Shown here: piece after piece, positions 35,362 through 47,400 of the stretch
How the letters are laid out: every line of letters begins with the position of its first letter
Position numbering within the stretch: position 1 is the stretch's first letter
Assembly (NCBI GenBank): GCA_025210295.1
Contig: JAOASC010000019.1
Span: 1 to 47,582, forward strand
From: Flavobacteriales bacterium
GTDB taxonomy: Bacteria > Bacteroidota > Bacteroidia > Flavobacteriales_D > Parvicellaceae
Reading direction: 5' to 3'
Length of the DNA: 47,582 nt
Notes under the pieces: generated by a model
Databases searched by the model: none
The model's input: the letters and a program-made list of their open reading frames with translations, nothing else
What the model was told of the DNA's origin: nothing
Position numbers and translations under genes: made by a program

Positions 35362-37365
35362 TTAAAAGCGGTCAACTAATTCTTTCTGCAATTCAAATAA
35401 TTCATCTCTTAAACGTGCGGCATCCATAAAATCTTCTTGTTTTGCTGCATATTGCATTCTAGTTTTTACATCTTTAATTGCTTTTTCTAATTCATCTCTT
35501 GTAGTATATTGTGTTTGCTCTTCGGCTGCAGCAGTTAAAGCTTTGTTGATTTCATATTCTGATAATTGTTTTTTATTCTCGAAAACTTTGTCTGTATTTT
35601 TAACAATTTGTGTTGGGGTGATTCCATGCTTTTCATTGTATTCGATTTGAATAGCTCTACGCCTACTGGTTTCAGTAATCGTTGCATTCATAGAATCAGT
35701 GATTTTATCAGCATACATGAGTACTTTTCCGTTAACGTTACGTGCAGCCCTACCTACAGTTTGTACTAAAGATCTACGGTTTCTTAAGAAGCCCTCTTTA
35801 TCGGCGTCTAATATGGCAACTAAAGAAACTTCGGGAAGGTCTAGTCCCTCCCTTAACAAGTTTACACCTATTAAAACATCAAATATTCCTTTTCTTAGAT
35901 CTGCAAGAATTTCAACCCTATCTAAGGTGTCTACATCTGAGTGAATATAGCGACTTCGTATTCCCATTCGAGAAAAATAAGTATCTAACTCCTCTGCCAT
36001 TCTTTTGGTAAGTGTAGTGACTAATACACGCTCATCTCGTTCAATAACCAGTTGAATTTCCTCTAATAAATCATCTATTTGATTTAAACTAGGTCTTACT
36101 TCAATAATAGGATCTAAGAGGCCAGTAGGACGAATAATCTGTTCTATTAGAATTCCCTCAGATTTTTCTAATTCAAAATCTGCTGGTGTAGCACTGATGT
36201 ATAAGGTCTGGCCAATTAGTTGTTCAAACTCTTCAAATTTTAATGGACGATTGTCAATAGCAGAAGGCAGCCTAAAACCATATTCTACAAGGTTCACCTT
36301 TCTTGAACGGTCACCTCCATACATGGCTCTGATTTGAGGAATGGTGACATGGCTTTCATCAATCATCATAATAAAGTCATCTGGGAAGTAATCCAAAAGG
36401 CAGAATGGACGACTTCCAACTGGTCGTCTGTCAAAGTAACGAGAGTAATTTTCTATACCAGAGCAGTACCCCAGCTCACGCATCATTTCTAAATCATATT
36501 CAACACGTTCCAATAGCCTTTTAGCCTCTAAGTTTCTTCCAATTTCTTTAAAATAGTCGTATTGTTTTACCAAATCGTCTTGAATTTCTTCAATAGCAGT
36601 TTTAATGGTGTCATTACTCGTTACAAAAATATTAGCAGGAAAAATTTGATAGTTTTCAAAGGTTTCTATGACTTGATTATCATTCGGGTCAAATGTTTCG
36701 ATTGATTCAATTTCATCACCCCAAAAAATAACGCGTAAGGCAACATCAGTATAAGCTAAATAAATAGAAACCGTATCTCCATTAACACGAAACTGTCCTC
36801 GTTCCAAACCAGTTGTACTTCTAGAATACAACACCTCAACAAGTTGATGCAAAAATTTATTACGGGCAATATTTTGTCCAACACTTATCTCAATAACTCC
36901 TTGTTTAAAATTGGCAGGGTTACCAATACCATAGATACATGAAACAGATGAAACAACAATAACATCTCTTCTTCCCGAAAGTAATGATGACGTACAACTT
37001 AACCTTAATTTTTCAATTTCGTCATTAATGGATAAATCCTTTTCGATATATGTTCCTGTTGTTGGAAGGTAGGCTTCAGGTTGGTAGTAGTCGTAGTAGG
37101 ATACAAAATATTCTACTGCATTATCAGGAAAGAAAGCTTTGAATTCTTCATATAGTTGAGCTGCTAATGTTTTGTTATGTGATAAAATAAGAGTAGGGCG
37201 ATTGGTTTGTGCAATAACATTGGCTGCCGTAAATGTTTTTCCTGATCCTGTTACTCCTAATAATGCTTGATGTTGTACCTTATTATTAAAGCCCTCTACA
37301 ATTTGTTGAATGGCTTGTGGTTGATCACCTGTAGGTTTAAAATTTGAGTGTAGTTTGAAGTCCAT
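35362..37365 (-). CDS. uvrB: Excinuclease ABC subunit B
   Basis: The 667-residue protein is the damage-verifying helicase-like subunit of nucleotide excision repair; it works with UvrA and UvrC. Motifs are intact: Walker A G37-V-T-G-S-G-K-T44, the beta-hairpin YYDYYQPEAYLP that clamps DNA, DEAD-type IDESH, SATP-like ISATPADFE, motif VI QTVGRAARN, and the C-terminal UVR domain (about 632-667) that contacts UvrC. A possible -7 box (TAAGTTCG on the minus strand, 37388-37395) lies 23 nt upstream. The DUF5686 gene follows. Confidence 0.98.
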   Translation of the reverse strand: MDFKLHSNFKPTGDQPQAIQQIVEGFNNKVQHQALLGVTGSGKTFTAANVIAQTNRPTLILSHNKTLAAQLYEEFKAFFPDNAVEYFVSYYDYYQPEAYLPTTGTYIEKDLSINDEIEKLRLSCTSSLLSGRRDVIVVSSVSCIYGIGNPANFKQGVIEISVGQNIARNKFLHQLVEVLYSRSTTGLERGQFRVNGDTVSIYLAYTDVALRVIFWGDEIESIETFDPNDNQVIETFENYQIFPANIFVTSNDTIKTAIEEIQDDLVKQYDYFKEIGRNLEAKRLLERVEYDLEMMRELGYCSGIENYSRYFDRRPVGSRPFCLLDYFPDDFIMMIDESHVTIPQIRAMYGGDRSRKVNLVEYGFRLPSAIDNRPLKFEEFEQLIGQTLYISATPADFELEKSEGILIEQIIRPTGLLDPIIEVRPSLNQIDDLLEEIQLVIERDERVLVTTLTKRMAEELDTYFSRMGIRSRYIHSDVDTLDRVEILADLRKGIFDVLIGVNLLREGLDLPEVSLVAILDADKEGFLRNRRSLVQTVGRAARNVNGKVLMYADKITDSMNATITETSRRRAIQIEYNEKHGITPTQIVKNTDKVFENKKQLSEYEINKALTAAAEEQTQYTTRDELEKAIKDVKTRMQYAAKQEDFMDAARLRDELFELQKELVDRF

Positions 37366-37387
37366 GATGTAAAAATAAAGAAATACT

Positions 37388-37395
37388 CGAACTTA
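37388..37395 (-). promoter_or_regulatory. Putative -7 element for uvrB
   Basis: Minus-strand TAAGTTCG, one base off TAnnTTTG, is 23 nt before the start codon. There is no convincing -33 TTG. Confidence 0.35.
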
Positions 37396-37549
37396 TTTCA
37401 TTCGAATATTTAGTTTTTCCTTTTTATTGAGAAGAACAATGGTCGATTGATCTTGATGATATTCAGGATGTGTTTTTTAGGGGGAACAAGTTATGACGAA
37501 TTGTAGCTATAAAGTGATTGATGTTACCAATAGATTAAGAAGTTCTTCT

Positions 37550-37557
37550 TATTTTTG
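37550..37557 (+). promoter_or_regulatory. Putative -7 element for the cupin gene
   Basis: TATTTTTG is a perfect TAnnTTTG match, 29 nt before the ATG at 37587. A TTG at 37518 is further away than usual (29-nt spacer). Confidence 0.5.
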
Positions 37558-37586
37558 CACGCAGATTTCAATTAAAATAATGACTA

Positions 37587-38471
37587 ATGGATTTACCAAA
37601 ATCGTTGACATATATAAGGGAAGAGTTAATATCAAAAAAGATTGTTAAACCGCATGAAGTTATTCGGATTATTCAATCTGCTGGAGTTCGAAAAGAAGAT
37701 TTAGAACCTTGGGCTGATTTTAACCATCCAATCAAAGACAGTTACGGGAGAAAAATGGTTTACAAAGCTCCAAACTTTGAAATAATGGTAATGTCTTGGT
37801 TGCCAGGGGATATGTCGGCAATCCATAACCATGGTTATACAACATGGGGGGCTGTTCAAGTATTTGGAGAAAACGAGCATGCAACGTTTAAAATAGAGGA
37901 TAACCATTTGAAAACACTGACAAGAAGTCAATTTAAAAATGGTGAGATTGTTGGAGTCGGTCACCATTTGATTCATCAAATGGGGAATTTAACCGACAAT
38001 AATGTTTTGACATTACATGTGTATGGTGTGGAAGAAGCAATTGACAATATAACAGGTGATGCTCACCTCTATGATCCGAGTAATGGTACAATTCAGATTA
38101 TAAATGGAGGAGTGTTCTTTGATTTACCCAATACGCAAATTGAAGATATTATAGAGGGTCCAAAAGGAGATTATCCAACACAGTTAAGACATTTATTAGA
38201 GTTAGCGAAAAGAATTAGAAGATATAATCCTAATTCAATTAAGTTAAAAGAAATAGAAAATATTATCGTTTCTAAGAGTCAGGTGGAACAATTGAGCAAT
38301 TTTGTTAGCAGTTTGAAAGATGAGCGTGGTCATATAATGAATCAAAATCAATGGAATATATTGAATCGAGAGTTGTGTGAAACAAAAGCCTATTTATTAA
38401 ATAATGCTTATTTGTTAGAGGAATTTAATAAAGCCATTCAAGGAATTATCACTGTAAAGTGTGTGTTATGA
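37587..38471 (+). CDS. Cysteine-dioxygenase-like cupin with long C-terminal extension
   Basis: The 294-residue protein has a CDO-type cupin core (about 40-175) with the three metal ligands in place: His80 and His82 in SAIHNHGY, and His130 in HLIHQMGN. It also has T142-L-H144-V-Y146 where Cys dioxygenases carry the Ser-His-Tyr triad. Trp87 stands where mammalian CDO has its crosslinking cysteine; bacterial enzymes often lack that residue. CDO oxidises cysteine to cysteine sulfinate; thiol dioxygenases with other thiols share this fold, so the substrate is open. Residues about 180-294 are an additional helical region not part of ordinary bacterial CDOs (about 180-200 residues). An ATG at 37581 is in another frame and soon stops. 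Confidence 0.82.
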   Translation: MDLPKSLTYIREELISKKIVKPHEVIRIIQSAGVRKEDLEPWADFNHPIKDSYGRKMVYKAPNFEIMVMSWLPGDMSAIHNHGYTTWGAVQVFGENEHATFKIEDNHLKTLTRSQFKNGEIVGVGHHLIHQMGNLTDNNVLTLHVYGVEEAIDNITGDAHLYDPSNGTIQIINGGVFFDLPNTQIEDIIEGPKGDYPTQLRHLLELAKRIRRYNPNSIKLKEIENIIVSKSQVEQLSNFVSSLKDERGHIMNQNQWNILNRELCETKAYLLNNAYLLEEFNKAIQGIITVKCVL

Positions 38472-38497
38472 TGAGATTTCAAAGAATGATTTGAAAT

Positions 38498-38534
38498 AAA
38501 AAAATCCCAAACTTTATCGAGCTTGGGATTTTTT
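38498..38534. terminator. Bidirectional terminator between the cupin gene and clpB
   Basis: Arms AAAAATCCCAA (38500-38510) and TTGGGATTTTT (38523-38533) form a stem with A-rich and T-rich flanks on both strands, placed between the two converging stops at 38471 and 38560. It fits termination in both directions. Confidence 0.88.
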
Positions 38535-38559
38535 ATGTTATGATTTATTAACTGATAGC

Positions 38560-41175
38560 CTACACTGGAGTGGTAGTCATAGATTGAAATTCTAAGTTTC
38601 CATTCAAAACAGTTAGCTCAATTGTATCTGATGTTGAAACTTTATTGGAAAGTAAAGCTTTAGATAGTTGATTTAAAACTTGTTTTTGTACCACTCTTTT
38701 AACAGGCCTAGCTCCAAATTGAGGATCATATCCAAGTTTTGCAATTTCCTTAATCGCTTCATCAGTGATGGATAATTGAATGTCATTTTTCAATAGCCTT
38801 TGTTTTAATTTGTTTAACTGAATCTTTACAATATTTTGAATGTCTTCTAACGTTAACGGTTGAAACATAATCGTTTCGTCAATACGATTCAAGAATTCAG
38901 GTCTAACTGTTTGTTTCAGTGCTTGATAAACATTGTCTTTGGTGTTTTCAACAACTTCAATTTGCTCGAGTTGAGATTTAAGTTCAAAACCATTAAAACT
39001 ATCCTGTATAATTTCAGCTCCGATGTTGGAGGTCATAATGATAATTGTATTTTTAAAATCAACTACTCGTCCTTTATTATCTGTTAATCTACCGTCGTCC
39101 AACACTTGAAGTAGGATGTTAAATACATCAGGGTGTGCTTTCTCGATTTCATCCAGTAAAATCACAGAATAAGGCTTTCTTCTGACAGCTTCAGTTAATT
39201 GACCACCTTCATCATAGCCTACATATCCTGGAGGAGCTCCTACTAATCTAGATACAGCATGACGTTCTTGATATTCACTCATGTCTATTCTGGTCATTGC
39301 ATTTTCATCTGAAAATAAGTATTCACTTAATGCTTTAGCAAGTTCGGTTTTTCCTACCCCAGTAGTACCTAAGAAGATAAAAGAACCAATAGGTTTGTTG
39401 GAGTCTTGTAATCCAGCTCTACTTCTTCGTACAGCATCAGATACGGCTTCTATTGCGTCCAGTTGTCCCACTACTCTTTTTCCAATTTCATCTTCCAACT
39501 TTAAGAGTTTTGCTCTTTCACTTTCTAGCATTTTACTGACAGGAATTCCTGTCCATCGAGCTACAACATCAGCAATTTCTTCAGACCCTACTTCTTCTTT
39601 AATCATTTTTGAATTAAGTTGAAGCTCAGCTAATTCTTTTTTAGCATTTTCAACATCATTTTCTAATTGTTTAAGTAGGCTGTATCGAATTTCAGCAACA
39701 CGACTAAAATCCCCAGAACGTTCAGCTTGTTCAGCTTCAAGTTTTAGTTGTTCAATTTCTTCTTTGGAATTTTGGATCTTTTCAACAACTTCCTTTTCAC
39801 TTTTCCATTTTGCTAAAAAGCTGTCCCTCTTTTCGTTCAGTTCAGAAAGTTCTTCTGCTAGTAAATCTAGTTTTTTTGAATCTCCCTCTCTTTTAATCGC
39901 CTCTCTTTCAATTTCAAGCTGCATGATTTTACGTTCAATTTCATCCAGTTCTTCAGGCTTTGAGTTGATTTCCATTCTTAATTTAGAGGCTGCTTCATCA
40001 ATTAAATCTATTGCTTTGTCAGGAAGAAAACGAGTCGTAATATAACGTTGAGACAACTCTACAGCAGCTATAATAGCACTATCTTTTATTTGTACTTTAT
40101 GATGGGTTTCATATTTTTCCTTAATACCTCTCAAAATACTAATTGCATCTTCAGTATCAGGTTCATCTACAATAACTTTTTGGAACCTTCTTTCTAAAGC
40201 CTTATCCTTTTCAAAATACTTTTGATATTCGTCTAGAGTAGTAGCTCCAATTGATCGAAGTTCTCCTCTAGCTAAAGCTGGTTTTAAAATATTGGCTGCA
40301 TCCATGGCGCCTTGACCTCCTCCAGCTCCAACTAACGTATGGATTTCATCAATAAATAAAATAATTTCACCATCAGAACTAGTTACTTCTTTGACTACAG
40401 CTTTTAGACGCTCTTCAAACTCTCCCTTGTACTTTGCTCCTGCGATTAGAGCCCCCATATCCAAGGAATAAATTGTTTTTCCTTGTAGGTTTTCTGGAAC
40501 ATCGCCACTTATTATCCTGTGTGCAATTCCCTCAGCAATAGCTGTTTTTCCAACGCCTGGCTCTCCAATAAGAATAGGGTTGTTTTTAGTTCGTCGTGTT
40601 AATATTTGAAGAACTCTTCTTATTTCTTCATCTCTTCCAATAACAGGGTCCAACTTTCCGTCTTTAGCTAATTGATTAAGGTTGTTGGCATATTTTGCTA
40701 AAGAATTATACGTTTCTTCCTGACTTTGAGAAGTAACTCGATTCCCTTTTCTAAGTTCTTGAATGATGTTGTCAAGTTCTTTGGTATTAAATCCATGATC
40801 CTTCAGTAATTGGGTAGTACTTCCAGAGCTGGCTAAAATCCCATAAATGATATGTTCTAATGATACAAAATCATCGTTCATTTTTTTGGCTGTACTTAAG
40901 GCCTTATCCAAGGTTGTTTGCGCATTTCTTGAAAGTTGCTCTTGTCCACCAGTTACTTTGGGGTAGGAGGTGATAATGCTGTCTAAAGCTTGCTTAAAAA
41001 CAGTAAGATTTACTCCCATTTTCTTAAAAATATGTGGGAATATATTTTCGTCAACTTGAAAGCCACCTTTCAATAAATGGCCATTTTCGATTTGTTGATT
41101 GTTGTTTTCAACAGCTATTTGTCTGGCCTCAGAGATAGCTTGTTGAGACTTTGTTGTAAACTTATTGAAATCCAT
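38560..41175 (-). CDS. clpB: Chaperone ClpB (Hsp100 disaggregase)
   Basis: The 871-residue protein has the full ClpB layout: N-terminal repeat domain (about 1-145), first AAA+ domain with GEPGVGKT (204-211) and FIDEIHTL, the middle coiled-coil (about 400-530), second AAA+ domain with GTTGVGKT (603-610) and LLDEIEKAH, and a C-terminal small domain ([17 protein letters not shown]). It unfolds aggregated protein together with DnaK. The pore loop [10 protein letters not shown] and [11 protein letters not shown] are normal. No HrcA/CIRCE inverted repeat was seen in the 250 nt upstream, so the control element is not identified. Confidence 0.98.
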   Translation of the reverse strand: MDFNKFTTKSQQAISEARQIAVENNNQQIENGHLLKGGFQVDENIFPHIFKKMGVNLTVFKQALDSIITSYPKVTGGQEQLSRNAQTTLDKALSTAKKMNDDFVSLEHIIYGILASSGSTTQLLKDHGFNTKELDNIIQELRKGNRVTSQSQEETYNSLAKYANNLNQLAKDGKLDPVIGRDEEIRRVLQILTRRTKNNPILIGEPGVGKTAIAEGIAHRIISGDVPENLQGKTIYSLDMGALIAGAKYKGEFEERLKAVVKEVTSSDGEIILFIDEIHTLVGAGGGQGAMDAANILKPALARGELRSIGATTLDEYQKYFEKDKALERRFQKVIVDEPDTEDAISILRGIKEKYETHHKVQIKDSAIIAAVELSQRYITTRFLPDKAIDLIDEAASKLRMEINSKPEELDEIERKIMQLEIEREAIKREGDSKKLDLLAEELSELNEKRDSFLAKWKSEKEVVEKIQNSKEEIEQLKLEAEQAERSGDFSRVAEIRYSLLKQLENDVENAKKELAELQLNSKMIKEEVGSEEIADVVARWTGIPVSKMLESERAKLLKLEDEIGKRVVGQLDAIEAVSDAVRRSRAGLQDSNKPIGSFIFLGTTGVGKTELAKALSEYLFSDENAMTRIDMSEYQERHAVSRLVGAPPGYVGYDEGGQLTEAVRRKPYSVILLDEIEKAHPDVFNILLQVLDDGRLTDNKGRVVDFKNTIIIMTSNIGAEIIQDSFNGFELKSQLEQIEVVENTKDNVYQALKQTVRPEFLNRIDETIMFQPLTLEDIQNIVKIQLNKLKQRLLKNDIQLSITDEAIKEIAKLGYDPQFGARPVKRVVQKQVLNQLSKALLSNKVSTSDTIELTVLNGNLEFQSMTTTPV

Positions 41176-41330
41176 TTTTTTTTATTTTAATTAAACTCAA
41201 TTTGGTGTTCACAAAAAATTATCCATCCCTAAAAAACTGCCTGAATAACATGATTTTTAATGAATTATCGTGTTTAATCTGAAAAAATGTCTGCTTTAAA
41301 TAAAATCTTAAGACAATAAGTCACAAATAG

Positions 41331-41363
41331 TTGTTAATAAAAACGTTTAATAGTATATTTTCG
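41331..41363 (+). promoter_or_regulatory. Putative promoter of the giant surface protein gene
   Basis: TTG (41331-41333), a 22-nt spacer and TATTTTCG (41356-41363) match the Bacteroidota form apart from C in the -7 box. It implies a leader of about 58 nt that contains the hairpin at 41383-41408. Confidence 0.5.
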
Positions 41364-41382
41364 CTCTATAAAAAAAGCAACT

Positions 41383-41408
41383 AAGTCGAGTTTAACTCGT
41401 CTTTTTTT
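41383..41408 (+). terminator. Terminator-like hairpin in the leader of the giant gene
   Basis: AAG-T-CGAGT (41383-41391), loop TTA and ACTCG-T-CTT form a short stem with one T-T mismatch and then a T-run to 41408. The shape is that of a small intrinsic terminator, but it stands between the putative promoter and the ATG at 41426, and no plus-strand gene ends upstream. Attenuation is possible. Confidence 0.5.
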
Positions 41409-41425
41409 ATAATTAACACTTAAAC

Positions 41426-44400
41426 ATGAATAATAGTTCTATATATAAAAAGTTAAGTTCGATATTCTTAGCTTTATTTCTTACGTTTTCATTTTTTGGA
41501 CAAAGTAATTTAATTCTGGTTAATTCAAGTGTAAGTAATGGGCTAACGCCTTGTTTGGGAGTAGCCGATTTTGTGGTGAATATGGAGAACCCATCGCCTT
41601 TTACTATTGCAAATGATACCGTTACGATAACACTTCCAGGGGGAATCAATTATATTGCAGGATCAGCAAATAATGCTAATGAAGTAGATATATCTGATTT
41701 GGAAAACCCTGTCTTTGTTATTCCAGATTTAAATACCTTGTCAACCTATAGTTTTTCTATTCAAATTGAAACAGGATGTGATGTACAAGCATTTATAGAT
41801 GGAGGAGGTACAATTTTAAATAGTGTGTTATTTGATTTCGATGCGATTAATAGTTCTGGTGCAATTACCCCAGGGACATTTACACACCAGAGTAATGTTT
41901 ATGCGATTACAATTCCTAACTTATCAATTACGAATATCACTAATCAAAGTTTTACAGGTTCGGTAGGAGATGTGTTTGACCGTTGTATCACGATTATTAA
42001 TGGAGGTAGTGGTCCATTAGCAACATTTACTCTAGAAGATCAACACGGTTCAGGGGTTATGGTAAACTCTGTAAGTGTAGGAACAAATACCACTACTGGT
42101 TTTACTGAGAACATCGTATTAAATGGAGCTGATTTTACTACTGTTGGAAATGGAGATAATTTATTCGATCCAGGAGAGAGTATTACGATTTGTGAAAATA
42201 TAAGTATCGTCCAATGTGCTGGAACTGCTTCATTCTTTTCTTATCATTGGGGATGTAATGGACAACAATGTCAAACATTAACTGATGGAGCCAACATTGT
42301 CTTTCCAGGAGAAGCTCCAAATTTAGTATTTACCAAATGGAGTGGGTATTCCAGAGGAACAGGAAGTGGTGGTAATAATGGATCTTGTTTTGGCAATAAT
42401 GGAACAGGAGACTTCCCAGCTTCATTAACAATAACTAATGATGGTACGGGAACAGCATATAATACTAATATCGATTTGTTTAATGGTTGGACAACTTATA
42501 TGGTGAGTAACTATTACAGTTCATTTAATTTATCAAGTTTTACCTACACCATTAACGGAGGAGCCCCTCAACCATTAACGTTTGATCAAACCTACAATTC
42601 AAGCAATAAATCATGTTTACCTGCTAATCCTATTGGTCGCGTTAAGTTTTCTTTTGATAGTATTCAAACGACAGATACCATAGTGATTAGTTGGAATCAT
42701 TTTACTTGCTGTGAAGACGATGGAGTATGTCGTAATTCAGAGAGAAGACATTTGTTAGGTTGGCGTTTTGAAGGAACTTATGAAAATAAATGTGCTGAAG
42801 AATATCCAATCGTTCTTCAACAAGGAATTTATACCTCATATTACAGACACAGAATGTCTTTAGATCAATCTCCAGGAACACTTTTTGGAACTTCTACTGG
42901 AACAATGAGTTTTCTGACTTCTAATTTCGAATTTCCATTCCCTAATAATAGCACTAATCGTGTCTTTTGGTATGAAATAGTTTTACCTTCTTGTTTAACC
43001 GTTGATCCAGCAACATTTATCGTAAGAGATTATCAAAATACGGTTATAGGTGGTATCCCAGATTCAGTTAGAACAAGTGGAGATACCATACGAATTTATT
43101 ACGACCGACCAATAGGAGGAACGCAGTCTACTGTTTCTTTTGATATACAATTAGATTGTTCAACTTGTGGTGCTACTGGCCCAGCTACTGTTGAGTTAAA
43201 CTCTTATTTTATACCAGATAAAAATTGTGGATGTGAAATGAAATTAGGTTGTACAAGTGGTCAAGTTGAGTTGATTTGTCCAACACCTTGCGAAGGGATA
43301 AGTATGTATGATTTTGAATCACAAAGAATCAACTTTGGTTTACCTGATAATGATAATAATGGAATTCCAGATGGGGTAGGAGTTGTCGATCAAACTTTAG
43401 CTCGACCTGATCGTTTAATGTATGGAGATACCTTAGGAACAGTATTCAAAGCTACAGTAAATAGAACAACTGGAGTAAATTGGAATTACATTTATGCTAG
43501 AACATTAATCGAAAATGTTGGAAACAGGTTTGCAGCAGCTACCAATTCAAGTATTACCATATATGATGCAAGCACTGGAACCTATTTTACATGTAATACT
43601 ATTCCTGCTCCTGCTGTTGCAACAACAGGAACAACTAGAGATTTTGTACATGAATTAGATTTAAATACATTAACATCTAATGGCTGTTTCCCTGCTGGAT
43701 ATATTTTAGATCATGGAGACTCCATTATTTTTAATGCAAATTATGTCGTAAATTCAAATGTTGGTGGGGCAATTATTGCTGGGACGTGTGATAATATGAT
43801 TTATGCAACAACAGTTCAAAATCCAGCATTGACTGATACACCTAATATTTATGGATGTCCAAATATTCAAAGAAGTTTCTCTGTATTGGGATATTACACG
43901 ACTAACTGGGGAACAAGTACTTATGAAACAAGTACCTGTGGGCAATTTACTACAACTCAAAATTATTATTTGAGTATAGGCCCTTGTTGTAACAATTATG
44001 CTGGAGGTAATTTATTTCCTTATGAATATCGTCATTGGAATACACCATCTATATTGCAAGTTACTATGCCTGATGATTATACTTATATCAGCGCAAGATT
44101 TAATTTCAGAAGAACAACTGGTACATTAGCAAGTAGTACTACTGTTGGGTTAAATGGTAGTTATGATCCATCCGGTTATTTCGATATAACACCAGCTACC
44201 ATCACTGGAAATACTTATCGCTTTGATATTGGGCAGTATTTTGGAACCGATGCTATAAATGATAGTATTTTAGTTGGAGATGATGGATATTATGGGACAT
44301 TACTTGTTACTTATGAGCCAAACTGTCAAGTTGAAGATTCAACAGCTTTTATCCAATACAGATGGGAATATACACCAACAGCTCAACTTCACCCAACTGC

Positions 44401-47400
44401 TTATACTATAAACAATGCCAATAACCAAGATAAAATAACATATAACAGACCTAATGTAAGTATGCAAACCAATCTAGTTTCAGTAAATACAGCAACTGGA
44501 GATGTGGAATGGGACTTAATGATTAACAATTCATCAGCACTTTCAGATGCTAGAAATATTTGGTTTGGAGCGCCTACTACTGGTACTATTATCGCTGATA
44601 GTTTGTTTGATATTTCAGGGAATACTATGCTATACCCTTCTACAAATGGAATTTTTCAAGCCAATCAATTGTTAGCTACAGAAACACGTAACTATAAGTT
44701 ATATACCCATATAAATTCTTGTTTTTCGGATAGTATAAAAGTGTATTTTGGATGGGATTGTACTGGATATCCAGCAGACGTAGGTTCTTACCCATGTGAT
44801 ATGGAAGAAGTAACCTTGTATATTACTCCTTTAATGCCAGAACTTTCTAATACTATTGCAACAATAAGTGCCGATACAATTGGATTGTGTGATACTGCTG
44901 AATTTGAGATCGAAGTTCGAGATTATCAATTAGGAAATGCCTATAATGTCTTGACTGATATTTACCTACCCTCAGGAATGTTTATAGCTCCAGGAAGTGT
45001 CCAGATGGATTATCTTACTGGATATACAACAATTCCTGATCCAACATTAGTTTCTGGTAATACTTTTAGATGGGATATACCTGTTATTGATGATACTATA
45101 GGCTTATATGGGTTGAGTGGTGTATTAGATAATACCAGAAATTCGTATAGAATTCGATTTAAATGTTATACAGATTGTGATTTCGTTTCTGGAAGTCGTG
45201 TATCTTGTAAAACAACCGGAAATGCTTTTTGTGGTGCTCCTCGAAGTTCTAATATTGGAGTTTCTAATCAAGTCTTTATAGGTGATGCTTTGCCTCCATA
45301 TCTAGCAACAATAAACATTAATACAACATATATTACTCCTTGCTTGGCTGGAACTCCTGTTGAAATCGAAATTATTAATAATGGACCACAAGCGTTTAAT
45401 ACAAATGATTCTATTTCGGTCCTTTTAGGAAACGGATTAAGTTATGTTAATGCTTCATTTAATGGTCAGTTAAACCCACCAGCTAATGGCGTTCCTCAAA
45501 TTACAGGAAATGCTCTTGCTTGGAGGCTACCTTCTGGAGTTGGGGTAGGAGATACTTGTCGATTTGATTTCCAAATTAATGGTGATCCGAATGATTTATT
45601 ATGTGGAATTACACAAGTGAGCTCACAAATCACAACTTATGGAAATGCTTTGTGTTCATCTACTGGAATAAATTGTAATATCGATGTCGCTACAGCTGAT
45701 ACTCTAAGAAATGTTTTCGTATTTAAAGGTTATTTAAATGTTTCAAATAGCTCAGCAACTTCGGTTCCAAACCCACCATCTGGTGAAACAGTAACAGTGA
45801 ATTTTGATATAAATAATACAGGAGAAACAATTAGTACCGGAACCAATACAATTGTTCAGTACTATAATGATGATGACAATAATGGAGTTTATTCTGTAGG
45901 AGATACCTACCTCACTAGAGATACGATTGTAGATGCCTTGGTCGCTAATACGGTATATAATTATACAACAACATTAAACCTAAATGCAGGGAATACTTGT
46001 AATATCATAGCGGTAATTGATACCAGTTTAAACCCTTGTACTTGTACACCATCTCAAATATTGATTAATATTGATTTAATAGGTCCAACTACAAGTCATG
46101 TATTATGTTCTGGGGAAACAGTAAATATAGGAAATGCTCCAATCAATACTTATACCTATTCTTGGAATCCAACAATTGGACTCAGCAGTTCTACAATAGC
46201 TCAGCCCAACTTCTCCAAAAATGTAGTTTATCCAAATACTGAAAACCTAACATATATTAGGACGATTAATAAACAAGGCTGCTTTGCAACAGATACGGTA
46301 TTGTTTACCATTTATTCAATACCAACAGCTGATGCTGGAATAGATCAAGATTTATGTAATACTTATACTACGACGTTAGCAGGAAACCAACCACAAGGAA
46401 CTGCAACAGGAATGTGGACCATGGATGCCACACATACGCAACCAAGTGTAGTTACGTTTGCTGATGCGACGCAGTATAATACAAATATTAGTAATTTACA
46501 AGAAGGGACTTATCGTTTGATATGGACCGTAAGTAATGGAACTTGTACACCTGCTACAGATGTTGTAGAAATTAGAGTTTATAATCAACCAACTTCAAAT
46601 GCTGGTACAGATCAAGATTTGTGTAATGTATACACGACTACATTAGCAGGGAACACACCTCCAGGAACTGCGACAGGATTATGGACGATGGATGCTACCC
46701 ATGCGCAACCAAGCGCAGTTACGTTTGCAGATGCGACGCAATCTAATACAGGAATAAGTAATTTACAAGAAGGGACCTATCAATTGGTTTGGACTGTGAG
46801 TAATGGAACTTGCCCCCCTGCTTCTGATACAGTGACTATTCGTGTATATGATCAGCCAACTTCAAATGCTGGAACGGATATAGATTTATGTAATACTTAT
46901 ACAGTAGCATTGGCGGGGAATAATCCTCCAGGAACTGCGACAGGATTATGGACCATGGATGCCACGCATACCCAACCAAGTGTAGTCACTTTTGCTGATG
47001 CAACGCAGTTTAACTCTAATATAAGTAATCTACAAGAGGGAACCTATCGTTTAATATGGACCGTAAGTAATGGTACTTGTACACCTGATACTGATATTGT
47101 AGAGGTTCGAGTTTATGACCAACCAACTGCTAATGCAGGGATAGACCAAGATTTATGTAATATTTATACCGCTACTTTGGCGGGGAATTCTCCACTTGGA
47201 ACTGCAACAGGATTATGGACGATGGATGCGACTCATACCCAACCAAGCGTGGTAACCTTTGCAGATGCTACACAGTTCAATACCAATATTAGTAATTTAC
47301 AAGAGGGCACTTATCGTTTAATATGGACCGTAAGTAATGGAACCTGTACACCAGCAACAGATGTTGTAGAAATTCGAGTTTATGACCAACCAACTTCAAA

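Noticed and set aside
41176..41330. CIRCE-type inverted repeat upstream of clpB
   Set aside because: No TTAGCACTC-type repeat was found, so HrcA control cannot be supported.
41413..43960. Minus-strand open frames at 41413-41649 and 43754-43960
   Set aside because: They are shadows of the long plus-strand gene and have no signal peptide, motif or promoter.
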